Assembly (NCBI RefSeq): GCF_004153445.1
Contig: NZ_SDQC01000003.1
Coordinates: forward strand, 372,001-436,000
Direction: 5' to 3'
Length of the DNA: 64,000 nucleotides
Source: Allopusillimonas soli
Lineage (GTDB): Bacteria > Pseudomonadota > Gammaproteobacteria > Burkholderiales > Burkholderiaceae_B
A program made the translations under genes and the position numbers. Below the pieces are notes generated by a model. It did not search any database, was not told the origin of the DNA, and saw only the letters and a program-made list of their open reading frames with translations. Below, one piece after another: positions 16,174-25,711 of the stretch. Positions within the stretch are counted from its first letter, which is position 1. Each line of letters opens with the position of its first letter.

Positions 16174-17403
16174 TCAGTCTCCTCTCGAATGCCTGACTGG
16201 TCCCAACGTATCGTCCACTTCCTGATGATGCCGATGCACGTCACGGGTGACGAAACCGATATCCCGGCCAGGGACGTCGAACCACTCAGGATGCGCGAAG
16301 GTACGCTGGATGTCGTTCAGGCCGCTCGCCCAATGCTCGCGCATTGTTTCCTTGCTGAACTCATAATCCTTGTAATGCCCCTCGAACGATTTGTCCTTGT
16401 AAATGAGATGCACAATATTTACAGCACTGCCGTCCGCAGTCTTCTGAGCGTCCCGCAACAAGGGATCTGAAAGCCGCTTTTTCTCCGGTATGTGCTCCAG
16501 CAACGCCTTGATCATCTGAGCGTGCTTCTGATTCTGGGCCATGAATGCCGTGACCGCGCGAGTGCGACTCGAGTACTGAATGTCTTTGATACGCTCGCTG
16601 ACTTCCAGGAAGTCGCCAGGCAGCTTGCCGCTGGCGCTCCATAAGTCCACCTGGAAAACGACCGTGTCCCTGTGATGACTTTCCTTGATGATTTCCGTGA
16701 GCGGGGTGTTTGAAACGAGGCCGCCGTCCCAGTAGTATTCTCCGTCAATCTCCACGGCGGGGAAGCCAGGAGGCAATGCACCCGACGCAATGAAGTGCTC
16801 CGGCGCCAGGCGCGTTGTGGCGTTGTCGAAATAAACGAGATTGCCCGTACGAACATTGACCGCGCCGACCGAAACCCGCATGCCGCCATCGTTGATACGG
16901 TCGAAATCCGTATACTGCAACAGCGTTTCGCGCAATGCCGAAGTGTCGTAGTAGCTGACCTCGTCAGGGTTCTTTTGACTTTCCATTGCAAACGGCGAAT
17001 AGACACGCGGAAAAAAGAAGCCCACCTGTCCTTCCATCAGCGTGCGCATGGCTGCCCATGCACTGAGCCATTTCCGCCCCATGTTCTCGAACCCCGGCCA
17101 CAAGGGCGCGCGCTCGCCGATTTGCGTAAGCACATCCGCGGGCTGTGTGATTGTGTCCCAGAACCCCCGCAGCGCCTGCACCCGATCCGCTGGCGGATTG
17201 CCGGCAATAATGGCCGTATTCAAAGCACCAATGGATATGCCGGCGATCCGCGTTGGCTCAACACCGGCTTGCGCCATGCCCTGATACACCCCCGCCTGGT
17301 ACGAACCCAGCGCGCCGCCTCCTTGAAGCACAAGTCCGATTTCATCATAGGCGGAAAGCGCAGCCCTGTATGGCTGCTGCTTCTTTCGCTGGCTTGCGTG
17401 CAT
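16174..17403 (-). CDS. patatin-like phospholipase with DUF3734
   Basis: This 409-residue protein has the patatin oxyanion GGGALGSYQAGVY (28-40), the nucleophile motif GISIG with S57 and the catalytic DGG at 226-228. A C-terminal DUF3734 region follows (about 290-400). It should be a lipid acyl hydrolase; the Ser-Asp dyad is intact. No signal peptide, so it is cytosolic or peripheral. The DedA gene follows it; both touch membrane lipids. The start is preceded by AAGGAGAGA. Confidence 0.92.
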   Translation of the reverse strand: MHASQRKKQQPYRAALSAYDEIGLVLQGGGALGSYQAGVYQGMAQAGVEPTRIAGISIGALNTAIIAGNPPADRVQALRGFWDTITQPADVLTQIGERAPLWPGFENMGRKWLSAWAAMRTLMEGQVGFFFPRVYSPFAMESQKNPDEVSYYDTSALRETLLQYTDFDRINDGGMRVSVGAVNVRTGNLVYFDNATTRLAPEHFIASGALPPGFPAVEIDGEYYWDGGLVSNTPLTEIIKESHHRDTVVFQVDLWSASGKLPGDFLEVSERIKDIQYSSRTRAVTAFMAQNQKHAQMIKALLEHIPEKKRLSDPLLRDAQKTADGSAVNIVHLIYKDKSFEGHYKDYEFSKETMREHWASGLNDIQRTFAHPEWFDVPGRDIGFVTRDVHRHHQEVDDTLGPVRHSRGD

Positions 17404-17659
17404 ATTCTCTCCTTAACGCATGTATCAAAGCATCATGCGACGCGCTCTGACAATGAATATCGCCCGCCAAAAGCTGGCCGGCATGATGCGATCAATCCAG
17501 GTTGCCATTTTTGCATGCATGAGGGCGCCACCACGGCTTGAGCGCAAGGAAAACGATACTCGTCCTAAAATGAAGGCCTGGACAGACGGAATTCATGTTT
17601 TCGCCATGTACAGCCGTGGACCACACGGAAGAGATCGAATCCATCCAAGAGACACCCTC

Positions 17660-18874
17660 ATGACAAAGGCAGCGCCTGCCTGGCTTGTGCCCGTAGCGGC
17701 AATTTGTATTCTTCAAACGACTGCGTCTTTCATGTCACGCTTTATCCCTATCATTGCCCCGGCAGTGTCCGATGAGTTCGGATGGAGCGGCAGCTCGATT
17801 GGTTACCTGACGGCAAGCAACTCTTTGGGCGGGCTGGCCATGCTGGTTGGGGGATCAACCCTTCTCAAGCAGGTTGGCGGCGTGCGCACGCTGCAAATCA
17901 CGCTGCTGCTGGGCGCGGCCAGCATGGCGCTATTTCTTCAGTCGGCCTTGAGCATCGTCCTGGCCGCATGCTTTCTTATGGGCCTGAGCAACGGCACCGC
18001 CAATCCTGCCGGCAGTGAAGTGCTGCAGCGTTTCTCCCCCCCAGGCAAGCGGAATCTCATATTCTCCATAAAACAGGCAGGCGTGCCTCTGGGAGGCGTG
18101 ATAGCGGGGCTTGCCATACCTGTTATGGTTATTCTGGTCGGCTGGCGCATCACGCTGCTCGCTTGCGTTCTGTTGGTGGTGATGCCGCCAATGCTCACGT
18201 GGCGCCTGAGCCCCCACGTGGATCAGACAGCTGGCTCGCCTCGCTGGCATGTCACCATGCCAACGCTGCAATCGCTGCGAACGCTCAAGGTGCCGTTGCA
18301 GGCACTGACCCATAACCGCGGACTCCTGCGAATATCCGTCGTCGGAAGCCTTTTCGCCGTTTCTCAAAGCTGCTGGTTCACCTTCACGGTCATCTATCTG
18401 ATCGACGGATTGCACTTCTCGCTTGGCCTGGCCGGCGTCGTGTTCGCCATTATGCAGGCAGGTGGCGTGATAGGTCGCGTTGCGCTCGGATGGCTATCCG
18501 ATCGGCTTCGGTCTCCCAATGCTTCATTGTCGACGGCGGCCATTCTATCGGCAACGACAACACTGCTGCTGGGCTTGAGCAGTCCTGCATGGCCTTTATG
18601 GAGCATAATCTTCCTCGCCTTTGTGGCGGGATCTTCCGCGGCAAGCTGGAATGGCGTGCAAATTGCCGAGGTCGCGCGCCGCTCGCCTCCGGGCATGATC
18701 TCGGAAACCTCGGCCGGCTCCAGTATCCTGGTGAATCTGGTCAATATGTTGGCACCGACCGCATTCGCAGCGTTCGTCTCGGCGGGAGGCAGCTACGGCT
18801 ATGCGTTTGGTTTGGCCGGCGTGTGCACCTTGCTGGTGCTGGTTGTACTGCCACGCGACGGAAAAGCACGGTAG
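17660..18874 (+). CDS. MFS transporter
   Basis: This 404-residue protein has about 12 transmembrane segments and an MFS loop motif (between segments 2 and 3, GGLAMLVGGSTLLKQVGGVRTL). The other half contains GWLSDRLRSP. The ATG at 17660 was chosen because it begins the first membrane segment; the longer frame to 17420 adds 80 unrelated residues. It is a single gene; substrate unknown. The 256 bases before it hold no gene. Confidence 0.88.
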   Translation: MTKAAPAWLVPVAAICILQTTASFMSRFIPIIAPAVSDEFGWSGSSIGYLTASNSLGGLAMLVGGSTLLKQVGGVRTLQITLLLGAASMALFLQSALSIVLAACFLMGLSNGTANPAGSEVLQRFSPPGKRNLIFSIKQAGVPLGGVIAGLAIPVMVILVGWRITLLACVLLVVMPPMLTWRLSPHVDQTAGSPRWHVTMPTLQSLRTLKVPLQALTHNRGLLRISVVGSLFAVSQSCWFTFTVIYLIDGLHFSLGLAGVVFAIMQAGGVIGRVALGWLSDRLRSPNASLSTAAILSATTTLLLGLSSPAWPLWSIIFLAFVAGSSAASWNGVQIAEVARRSPPGMISETSAGSSILVNLVNMLAPTAFAAFVSAGGSYGYAFGLAGVCTLLVLVVLPRDGKAR

Positions 18875-18962
18875 AGCGATAGCCCGACGATCAACATTCC
18901 ACCCATTCCATGTTACCTGCGGTAATATTCCTGCAAAATTAGATAACTGGCAGGAGACAAGC

Positions 18963-19616
18963 ATGGACGATGTACCGGAGAAGACCCGGCGCAATCTGTT
19001 GGTGGTATCCAGCGCCCTCGTTCTATTGTGGTTTCTGAATGCGCCGCTGTATGGCAAGGCGACAGGCCTGTTTGATCTTTCACCCGGCGATGCGTGGCGG
19101 CCCTGGCTTGCCGCAGTCCTGGTTCTTGCATACTTCTTCCTGCGGTTTCACACATCTCCTGCAGACGCCGAAGAGCGCGCCGCCGCGCTGCGCCGCTACT
19201 GGCAAAAGATCCATAAGAAAAAAGAGATCTATATTTTCAGTGTCTCGACCGCTGCCCTGGCTCGGGGAAGCAGGCCCCGTATACTCCCGTTCCTGGACCC
19301 CAAGCGTGCACCCCACATATTGGTTCAATGCGATCTCGGGCGCGACAGCGCCGGAGAAGTAAGCGATTTTCGCAGCAATGAGGTCGTTGTGCTCTGGTAC
19401 AGGCAGCCAGACACCGCCCACGCCCAGACCAATGAGGTAATCAAGGGCAACGCCTCACTGATGTTCACCGACGCGGTGCGCATACATTATGCTGTCTGGA
19501 GCGAAGGCCGTTTTTTCTGGTGGCCGGTGCTTCGCTGGGGCGTTCCCTATGCCTTGAGTCTGGCGGCGCTGGCCGTATGCCTCGGATCAATATATGGAGG
19601 CCTGGCTATTTACTAA
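18963..19616 (+). CDS. hypothetical membrane protein
   Basis: A 217-residue protein starting at 18963 behind CAGGAGACAAGC. I do not recognise the family. It has a hydrophobic segment near 14-31, another near 47-60 and two close hydrophobic stretches at the end (about 183-214). The central 120 residues are soluble and contain a basic KIHKKKEIYIF run. It could be an inner-membrane protein with a cytoplasmic central domain. It is 88 bases after the MFS gene on the same strand and converges on the dehydrogenase gene. Confidence 0.7.
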   Translation: MDDVPEKTRRNLLVVSSALVLLWFLNAPLYGKATGLFDLSPGDAWRPWLAAVLVLAYFFLRFHTSPADAEERAAALRRYWQKIHKKKEIYIFSVSTAALARGSRPRILPFLDPKRAPHILVQCDLGRDSAGEVSDFRSNEVVVLWYRQPDTAHAQTNEVIKGNASLMFTDAVRIHYAVWSEGRFFWWPVLRWGVPYALSLAALAVCLGSIYGGLAIY

Positions 19617-19641
19617 CGCCAGGTCCGCATTACGCCCTGGT

Positions 19642-20682
19642 TTATTCCAGCGCCAACTGGACCTTGACCGATCGGCTACGGTCGGCGGCAGCCTCGAACG
19701 CCTCCAGTGCCTTGTCCAGCGGATAGCGGCCGGTAATGATCGGCCCAACATCAATGCGCCCGCTGTCGATCAGCGACACAGCCAGCTCAAACTCTTGATC
19801 AAAGCGGTGTGTGCCGCGCAGCGAGATTTCCTTTCCCACCAGCACATTCAGGGGAATCGTCTGGTCACCCGTAACACCGACCTGCACAATGGTGCCGCAA
19901 GGGCGTACGGCGGACATGGCATCGCGCATGGCGCTGGGCGCTGCCGAGCACTCAAAGACGACGTCAAATTGGCCTTTGTCGGCATACCAGGGCTCCAGCG
20001 CCCCCCCGTTGCGAACCATATTCAGCGTCTCATCGGCACCCATCTGGCGGGCGACCTCCAGCGTGGCATCCTGGATATCCGTCGCCACAATATGTTTGGC
20101 GCCACCTTCGCGAGCTGCCGCCACGCACAACGATCCTATGGGGCCGGCCCCCGTGACCAGTACCTGCTTGCCCGTCATATCGCCTGCGCGGCTCCGGGCG
20201 TGCAGCGCCACAGATAGCGGTTCGGCGCAAGCAGCGTGCGCCAGAGAGGTGGCATTGCGCAGCGGGATGCATTGTTCAGCTTGAACAATCATGTGCTGGC
20301 GAAATCCGCCCTGCTCATGAGGCGTGCGCATGGCAGACCCGGAAAAGCGCATTTCAAGACAGTGGCGCGGCATGCCTTCCTGGCAATAGCGGCAGCGGCC
20401 GCATGCCCGACTGGGATTGAATGCCACCTTCATGCCGACCTGGAGATGAGAGACTCCGCTGCCCAACGCCGCAACAGTGCCCGATACTTCGTGCCCCAGT
20501 ATGATGGGCTCTTTGACACGGATGGGACCGAAGCCGCCATCCTGGTAATAGTGCAGATCGGAACCGCAGATTCCACCAAACCCCATCCGCAGCAAGACCT
20601 CGCCAGGGCCCGGGTCGCCGATGACGTCGGTTTCTATGCGTATGTCGTTCTGGGCATAGAGGCGGCAGACACGTGTTTTCAT
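19642..20682 (-). CDS. zinc-dependent polyol dehydrogenase, L-idonate 5-dehydrogenase-like
   Basis: This 346-residue protein is a medium-chain zinc alcohol dehydrogenase. Catalytic zinc ligands are C39 (GGICGSDLHYY) and H64 (GHEVSG). The structural zinc Cys cluster is CGRCRYCQEGMPRHC. The NAD motif is GAGPIGSLC near 175. The start (GGICGSDLHYYQDGGFGP) matches L-idonate/L-gulonate 5-dehydrogenases. It is the last gene of a minus-strand operon behind a TRAP transporter and opposite UxuA-UxuB, so I infer L-gulonate to D-fructuronate oxidation; L-idonate is the alternative. The cofactor appears to be NAD. Confidence 0.85.
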   Translation of the reverse strand: MKTRVCRLYAQNDIRIETDVIGDPGPGEVLLRMGFGGICGSDLHYYQDGGFGPIRVKEPIILGHEVSGTVAALGSGVSHLQVGMKVAFNPSRACGRCRYCQEGMPRHCLEMRFSGSAMRTPHEQGGFRQHMIVQAEQCIPLRNATSLAHAACAEPLSVALHARSRAGDMTGKQVLVTGAGPIGSLCVAAAREGGAKHIVATDIQDATLEVARQMGADETLNMVRNGGALEPWYADKGQFDVVFECSAAPSAMRDAMSAVRPCGTIVQVGVTGDQTIPLNVLVGKEISLRGTHRFDQEFELAVSLIDSGRIDVGPIITGRYPLDKALEAFEAAADRSRSVKVQLALE

Positions 20683-20755
20683 AAGACACTCTCAAAAAAA
20701 TAGCCGTCAGCGGTGCATCCGGATCGATGAAGAGACGGCACTCATCGGGTCAACG

Positions 20756-22033
20756 TCACTGCATCAGCGTCGTGGGCAACCACGTGGCCAGCGGCGGAAT
20801 ATATGAGACCAGAAACAGCACGATGATATTGGTGATGATATAAGGGAAGATGGCCCGTACGATAGGCGACAGCGGCAGTCTGGCAATGTTCGCGCAGACA
20901 AACAGGCACACCCCCACGGGGGGAGTCGTGAGCCCGATCATCAGGTTCAACACCGCGAAGGTCGCAAAGTGTAGCGGATCGATGCCCACGCTTTGCGCCA
21001 GCGTGAGCAGCGGCACAAACAAAATGATGAGCGCGGCGATGGTTTCCATGAACATGCCTACGATCAGCAGCAGTATGTTCACCATCAGGATGATGGCGTA
21101 TTTGTTGTGGGTGACGCCCAGCACAGCATGTGCGATGGTTTGCGGGATACGTTCGGACACCAGAATCCAGCCGAACACATTCGCGAAACCGACCAGCATC
21201 AGAATCGCCGCTGAGGCGATGGCACTGTCGATGACGAGCTTGGGCACCTTGCGAAAGTCCAGATCCCCGTAGACGAAGCGCCCGACGACCAGGGCATAGA
21301 GGCAAGCCACTATTGCCGTTTCCGTTGGCGTGGCCACGCCGGTCATCAGACCACCAACGATGAGCAGCGTCATGAATATCGCCCAGAACGCCCCCAGAAA
21401 GGATTTGAACAGCTCACTGAACCCCTGCCAGGGCTGGCGGGGGAAATTGCGCTTCACGGCAATGATGTAGGTGGTCACCATCATGGCCAATCCCATGAGG
21501 ATGCCCGGTATGGCGCCGGCCAGAAACATCTGACCCACGGAGATTCCCGACAACGCCCCCACGATAATCATGGGGACACTGGGCGGAATAATGGGGCCCA
21601 CCGTCGATGAAGCCGCAGTGACCGCGGCCGAGAAGGCGGCGGGATAGCCTGATCTGGTCATCCCCGGAATCAGTACGCCGCCCAGCGACGCCGCATCGGC
21701 CACGGCCGTGCCGGAAATGCCACCGAACAGCATGGAACCCGCCACGTTCGTCAGGCCAAGCCCGCCACGCATCCAGCCCACCCCCGCATTGGCGAACCGG
21801 ATAATGCGCTCGGTGATGCCGCCGCTGTTCATGAGGTTGCCCGCAAGAATGAATCCGGGAATGCACAACAGGACGAAAGAATCGATGCCCGCAAACATTT
21901 TTTGCGGCATGACAACGATGGGGATGCCTTGATACAGCAAATAAGAGGCGGAAGCGACCCCTAGTGTAATGGCCACAGGCAAGCCGATCAGCAAACCGAG
22001 GGCAAACACGCCGAACAGGATGGCCAGGCTCAT
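20756..22033 (-). CDS. TRAP transporter large permease (DctM family)
   Basis: This 425-residue protein has about 12 transmembrane segments with DctM features: GLPVAITLGVAS at the start and the GxxTPxE pattern (VGGLMTGVATPTETAIVACLYAL) in the middle. It overlaps the small permease gene by four bases (ATGA). Together with the small permease and the binding protein it makes a TRAP transporter driven by a sodium gradient. The neighbouring UxuA, UxuB and zinc dehydrogenase suggest a hexonate or uronate substrate. Confidence 0.95.
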   Translation of the reverse strand: MSLAILFGVFALGLLIGLPVAITLGVASASYLLYQGIPIVVMPQKMFAGIDSFVLLCIPGFILAGNLMNSGGITERIIRFANAGVGWMRGGLGLTNVAGSMLFGGISGTAVADAASLGGVLIPGMTRSGYPAAFSAAVTAASSTVGPIIPPSVPMIIVGALSGISVGQMFLAGAIPGILMGLAMMVTTYIIAVKRNFPRQPWQGFSELFKSFLGAFWAIFMTLLIVGGLMTGVATPTETAIVACLYALVVGRFVYGDLDFRKVPKLVIDSAIASAAILMLVGFANVFGWILVSERIPQTIAHAVLGVTHNKYAIILMVNILLLIVGMFMETIAALIILFVPLLTLAQSVGIDPLHFATFAVLNLMIGLTTPPVGVCLFVCANIARLPLSPIVRAIFPYIITNIIVLFLVSYIPPLATWLPTTLMQ

Positions 22034-22536
22034 GCGTCTTCCTCCAGGGGTAGGTGGGCAGGCAGACCGTCGGTGGTGCCCAACAGCATGCCTATGATGC
22101 GCAGAATGGAAAACGCCAGCAGGGAAATGACCGCGACCAGCATGGATGCCTGGATAAAGTCCATGCGCCAGCCCAGCGCGGGCGATGTCTGGATGGCGCC
22201 GATTTCAGTAAATTGCCAGGCGGGCTGCAGCAGCATGATGCAAAACACGGCGGTAATGCCCGCAGCCAGTAGCCGCAGCATCCACGGCTTGCGGCCTTTC
22301 AGGCTTTCGCAGAACAAATCCACGTTGACAAGGTCTCCAGAGGGCAGAGACGGACCCAATCCGAAACCGGCGAGAAAGAGCAGTCCGAAGCGCGACAGCT
22401 CCTCCGTCCAGAGAGGAGAGTCTGGCAGCACATTGCGCCCGATCAGCTGAATGGTGACCGACACAATGATGGCAAAAAATGCAAGCCCCGCAAGATAGCG
22501 GCATAGCTTTTCAATTAGCATGGAGATGGTGTTCAT
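22030..22536 (-). CDS. TRAP transporter small permease (DctQ family)
   Basis: This 168-residue protein has four transmembrane segments in the DctQ layout (LAFFAIIVSVTIQLIGRNVLPDSPLWTEELSRF, the conserved second helix near 15-47). It overlaps the large permease by four bases. It is the small integral membrane part of the TRAP carrier that couples to the binding protein. Confidence 0.94.
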   Translation of the reverse strand: MNTISMLIEKLCRYLAGLAFFAIIVSVTIQLIGRNVLPDSPLWTEELSRFGLLFLAGFGLGPSLPSGDLVNVDLFCESLKGRKPWMLRLLAAGITAVFCIMLLQPAWQFTEIGAIQTSPALGWRMDFIQASMLVAVISLLAFSILRIIGMLLGTTDGLPAHLPLEEDA

Positions 22537-22673
22537 GGAAAGAATCCCAGCGTATGCAAGAGACCGGGCCGCACTTGAGGAGCATCACATGCGGCGCCGC
22601 TGCGCCCGCATAATGTCGGCGCCCGTATCGGAACTTGCCGGCATTTTGTCGGCAAGGACTCCGGAGAGGCAGC

Positions 22674-23666
22674 CTATTGCTGCTTCATGATTTCTTCCAC
22701 GTATTTCTTGACCTCGCCCTGCACATTGGCGAGCACAGCATCGTGCGCCTTCTTGGCAAAAGCCTTCTGATCAACATCGACAAACGTCATGCCGGCATTC
22801 TTCAGGTCCTGTTCCAGCTGCTTTTCGTCTTTCAGGAATAGGTCGCGCTCGTAGGCCTGGGCTGTCTTGGCCGCCTGCATGACGGCCTGCTGGTCTTCCT
22901 TGGACAGCTTGTTCCAGGTAATCGTGGATATCGTCAGGTAGATCCAGCTGCGCACATGCTCAGTACGGTTCACGTACTTCTGGACTTCGTTGAAGTTCGC
23001 GGATTTGATCAGGGCCAGCGGATTTTCCTGAGCATCGATGGTTCCGTTCTGCAGCGACGTAAAAACCTCGGAGAAGGCCATGGGCGTGGGCCGGGCGCCC
23101 AGGGCCTTCCACACAGCCATGAACAGCGGCACATTGGGCACGCGCATTTTCAGGCCCTTCAAATCGTCAGGTGTATGTATAGGCCGATTGGAAGTCAGAT
23201 CGCGCGGGCCGCGTGCAAAATAGGCAATGGGACGGATACGGGCTTTTTCTTCGATTTGCTGTTCGATCTTCTTGCCGATATTGCCTCCGGCTACTTTATC
23301 CAGGCCCTCCAGCGAATGAACGGCATAGGGAATCGCCAGCAGGGCGGCGAGCGGCGCCCAGTTCTGCAGGCTCTCGCCGGTGATGGTCATGTCCACCGTG
23401 CCCAGCTGCATGCCTTTGATCAGGTCCATCTCTTTGCCCAATGACCCATTGGGATAGACCTCGACCTTGACGCGCCCATCGGTCAGCTTCGATACTTCAT
23501 CGGCAAACTTGAGCGAAGCCTTGTGCCAGGTGGTCTGTTCGTTGGCCAGGTGTCCGAGCTTGAGCGTGGTTTCCGCGGCACCCGCTGTTCCCGCTGCGCA
23601 AGCAAAGGCCAGGCTCAAGGTGCCTGCGGCCAGGGACTTCAGTATTCTAAGGTTTGATGTTTTCAT
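22674..23666 (-). CDS. TRAP transporter substrate-binding protein (DctP family)
   Basis: This 330-residue periplasmic protein starts at 23666 with a good signal peptide ending GTAGAAETTLKLGHLANEQ. The conserved Arg that grips the substrate carboxylate lies in the KMRVP motif, and AFSEVFTSLQNGTIDAQENP is the usual later block. A further 98 residues in frame upstream have no signal and are not needed. Its closeness to UxuA-UxuB argues for a hexuronate or aldonate ligand. Confidence 0.93.
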   Translation of the reverse strand: MKTSNLRILKSLAAGTLSLAFACAAGTAGAAETTLKLGHLANEQTTWHKASLKFADEVSKLTDGRVKVEVYPNGSLGKEMDLIKGMQLGTVDMTITGESLQNWAPLAALLAIPYAVHSLEGLDKVAGGNIGKKIEQQIEEKARIRPIAYFARGPRDLTSNRPIHTPDDLKGLKMRVPNVPLFMAVWKALGARPTPMAFSEVFTSLQNGTIDAQENPLALIKSANFNEVQKYVNRTEHVRSWIYLTISTITWNKLSKEDQQAVMQAAKTAQAYERDLFLKDEKQLEQDLKNAGMTFVDVDQKAFAKKAHDAVLANVQGEVKKYVEEIMKQQ

Positions 23667-23710
23667 GAAATTGTCTCCTCCGTATGGGATCGGGTAGCAG
23701 GGGGTGCTTC

Positions 23711-24427
23711 TTAGATCGGAATCAAGCTGGATCGGCTGTCGTCGAACAAATCCGGATGCGCGGTTCTGATTTCGGGCAAGTCGTGCAGTATCTGTCGTAA
23801 ATGCATGCGTATCGCCTTGTCCGCCCCAGAGGCATCCTGATGCTCTATGGCATTCACGATGGCCGTATGCTGGGTAATCAGCCTTGGCAATTGCATCTGG
23901 TTGAAGCTGAGGTATCGAACGCGATCCATTTGCGCCTTGATGCCTTCGGTGACTTTCCATGCGTGCGCAACGCCCGCGGCTTCCGCCAGCGTGCGGTGAA
24001 ACAGTTCGTCCAGCCCCAGGAATTCGGCGGGATGGTCGGCTGAGACTTCTTTCTGACGGCTTAGCTGGGCGCGCAACTCGCGCACGATATGGGTATCACC
24101 CAATGCGATGATGCGCTTCACCACATCGGCCTCTATGGCTTCGCGAACAAATCGCGCTTCCAGGACGGCCTCTTCCGATATCCGGCGCACCAGCGTGCCA
24201 CGCTGGGGCCGCACTTCCACCAGGCCTTCTTCACTGAGCTTGATGAAAGCCTCGCGCACAGGTTGCCGGCTCACGGAGAACGTGGCCGCGCATTCAGACT
24301 CCGACAGCCTCGTACCGGGCAAAAACTGGCCACGGATAATCTGCTGACGCAGGATTTGATGTATCTGCGGCCCGATGGCGCTCGACTGCACGATTGTCGT
24401 GTCTGGCGGATATACGATAGTGCTCAT
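23711..24427 (-). CDS. GntR/FadR-family regulator of the hexonate cluster
   Basis: This 238-residue protein has an N-terminal winged helix-turn-helix (about 20-75: LRQQIIRGQFLPGTRLSESECAATFSVSRQPVREAF) and a C-terminal all-helical FCD effector domain with Asp/His ligands (about 85-225). The ATG at 24427 is preferred; another lies 12 bases upstream. It is the first gene of the TRAP operon and divergent from UxuA, with palindromes between. It probably represses both arms until a pathway intermediate binds, like UxuR/ExuR. Confidence 0.88.
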   Translation of the reverse strand: MSTIVYPPDTTIVQSSAIGPQIHQILRQQIIRGQFLPGTRLSESECAATFSVSRQPVREAFIKLSEEGLVEVRPQRGTLVRRISEEAVLEARFVREAIEADVVKRIIALGDTHIVRELRAQLSRQKEVSADHPAEFLGLDELFHRTLAEAAGVAHAWKVTEGIKAQMDRVRYLSFNQMQLPRLITQHTAIVNAIEHQDASGADKAIRMHLRQILHDLPEIRTAHPDLFDDSRSSLIPI

Positions 24428-24431
24428 GCGT

Positions 24432-24460
24432 AGTATCATACTTCCATACTAGTCTACTAT
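24432..24460. promoter_or_regulatory. palindromes in the GntR-UxuA divergent promoter region
   Basis: Two dyads lie side by side between the divergent starts. AGTAT-C-ATACT (24432-24442) is perfect. ATACTAGTCTACTAT (24446-24460) is symmetric except for one mismatched pair and the centre base. They are the natural operator candidates for the GntR regulator. Confidence 0.45.
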
Positions 24461-24493
24461 TCAAGTCATGATGCGAATTGAAGAGGAAGGAAA

Positions 24494-25711
24494 ATGAGAC
24501 AGACGTGGCGTTGGTTCGGTCCCAGTGATGCAGTCAGCGTGGACGACATGCTGCAGGCGGGTGCTCAAGGGACCGTGTCAGCTTTGCATCATGTTCCCGT
24601 CGGGGATGTATGGTCTGTGGAAGAAATTCAGGCGCGACAGGCATTGATTGCCCACATGTCCGATGGCTCGCCATCCGGGCTGCAATGGGAGGTCGTCGAA
24701 AGCCTGCCGGTCTCCGAAGACATCAAGAAGCAGCGTGGCAACTGGCGGGAGCATGTCGAGAACTACAAAACCAGTCTGCGTCACCTGGCCCAATGCGGCA
24801 TCGAGGTGGTGTGCTACAACTTCATGCCCGTTCTGGACTGGACGCGAACGGATCTGCAGTGGCGCCTGCCGCACGGCGGCACCTGCATGCGTTTCGACTA
24901 CGCCGATTTTGCGGCATTCGATATCCATATCCTGCGCCGGCCTGGGGCGGCTGAATCGTTTCCCGCGGAACTGGTCGAGATGGCGCAGGCTCGCTACATG
25001 GCCATGGACGATGCGCATAAGGAACAATTGGCTGCCAACGTCGTGTTTGGTTTGCCGGGCGCCGCGGAGCACCTGAGCCTGGCGGACGTACGCATGCACC
25101 TGCAGGAATATAGCCGCATCGATGAGGATTGTTTGCGACGCCATTTCCATGACTTCCTGGAAGAGGTGGCGCCCGTTGCCCAAGCGTTGGGGCTGCGGCT
25201 ATGCTGCCATCCCGATGACCCGCCTTACGCCTTGCTGGGCTTGCCGCGCATCATGTCGACCGAGGCAGACTACACCGCTCTGATGAAGGCTGTCGATATA
25301 CCGGCCAATGGCATCACGCTCTGTTCCGGATCCTTGGGCGCACGCGCGGACAACGATTTGCCGGGCATGATGCAGCGCCTTGGCGACCGTGTGCACTTCC
25401 TGCACTTGCGCAACGTGCATCGCGAAACAGACGCGCTCTTCGGCTCCTTCCATGAAGCAGCGCATCTGGGTGGAGACACCGATATGGTGGCATTGATCGC
25501 TGCGGCCATACAGGAAGAACGCCGGCGCCGCGCAGCCGGCCGTCCGGATGCCTCCATCCCGTTTCGTCCGGATCACGGACAGGACATTCTGGATGACCTG
25601 AAGCGCAAGGCACAGCCGGGCTATCCGGCCATCGGCAGGCTGCGGGGGCTGGCCGAGCTGCGCGGCATCGTAACCGCACTCGAGCACGCCGATTTCGGGC
25701 TGGCGGCATGA
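24494..25711 (+). CDS. uxuA: D-mannonate dehydratase UxuA
   Basis: This 405-residue protein begins MRQTWRWFGPSDAVSVDDMLQAGAQG, as UxuA does, and is close to the family length (about 394). It has the metal-binding residues of the TIM-barrel family: His in CCHPDDPP, Cys/His around LCSGSLGARADND, HLRNVHRE and FRPDHGQD. It dehydrates D-mannonate to 2-keto-3-deoxy-D-gluconate. It overlaps UxuB by 4 bases and is divergent from the GntR regulator. Confident in identity; regulation is inferred. Confidence 0.95.
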   Translation: MRQTWRWFGPSDAVSVDDMLQAGAQGTVSALHHVPVGDVWSVEEIQARQALIAHMSDGSPSGLQWEVVESLPVSEDIKKQRGNWREHVENYKTSLRHLAQCGIEVVCYNFMPVLDWTRTDLQWRLPHGGTCMRFDYADFAAFDIHILRRPGAAESFPAELVEMAQARYMAMDDAHKEQLAANVVFGLPGAAEHLSLADVRMHLQEYSRIDEDCLRRHFHDFLEEVAPVAQALGLRLCCHPDDPPYALLGLPRIMSTEADYTALMKAVDIPANGITLCSGSLGARADNDLPGMMQRLGDRVHFLHLRNVHRETDALFGSFHEAAHLGGDTDMVALIAAAIQEERRRRAAGRPDASIPFRPDHGQDILDDLKRKAQPGYPAIGRLRGLAELRGIVTALEHADFGLAA

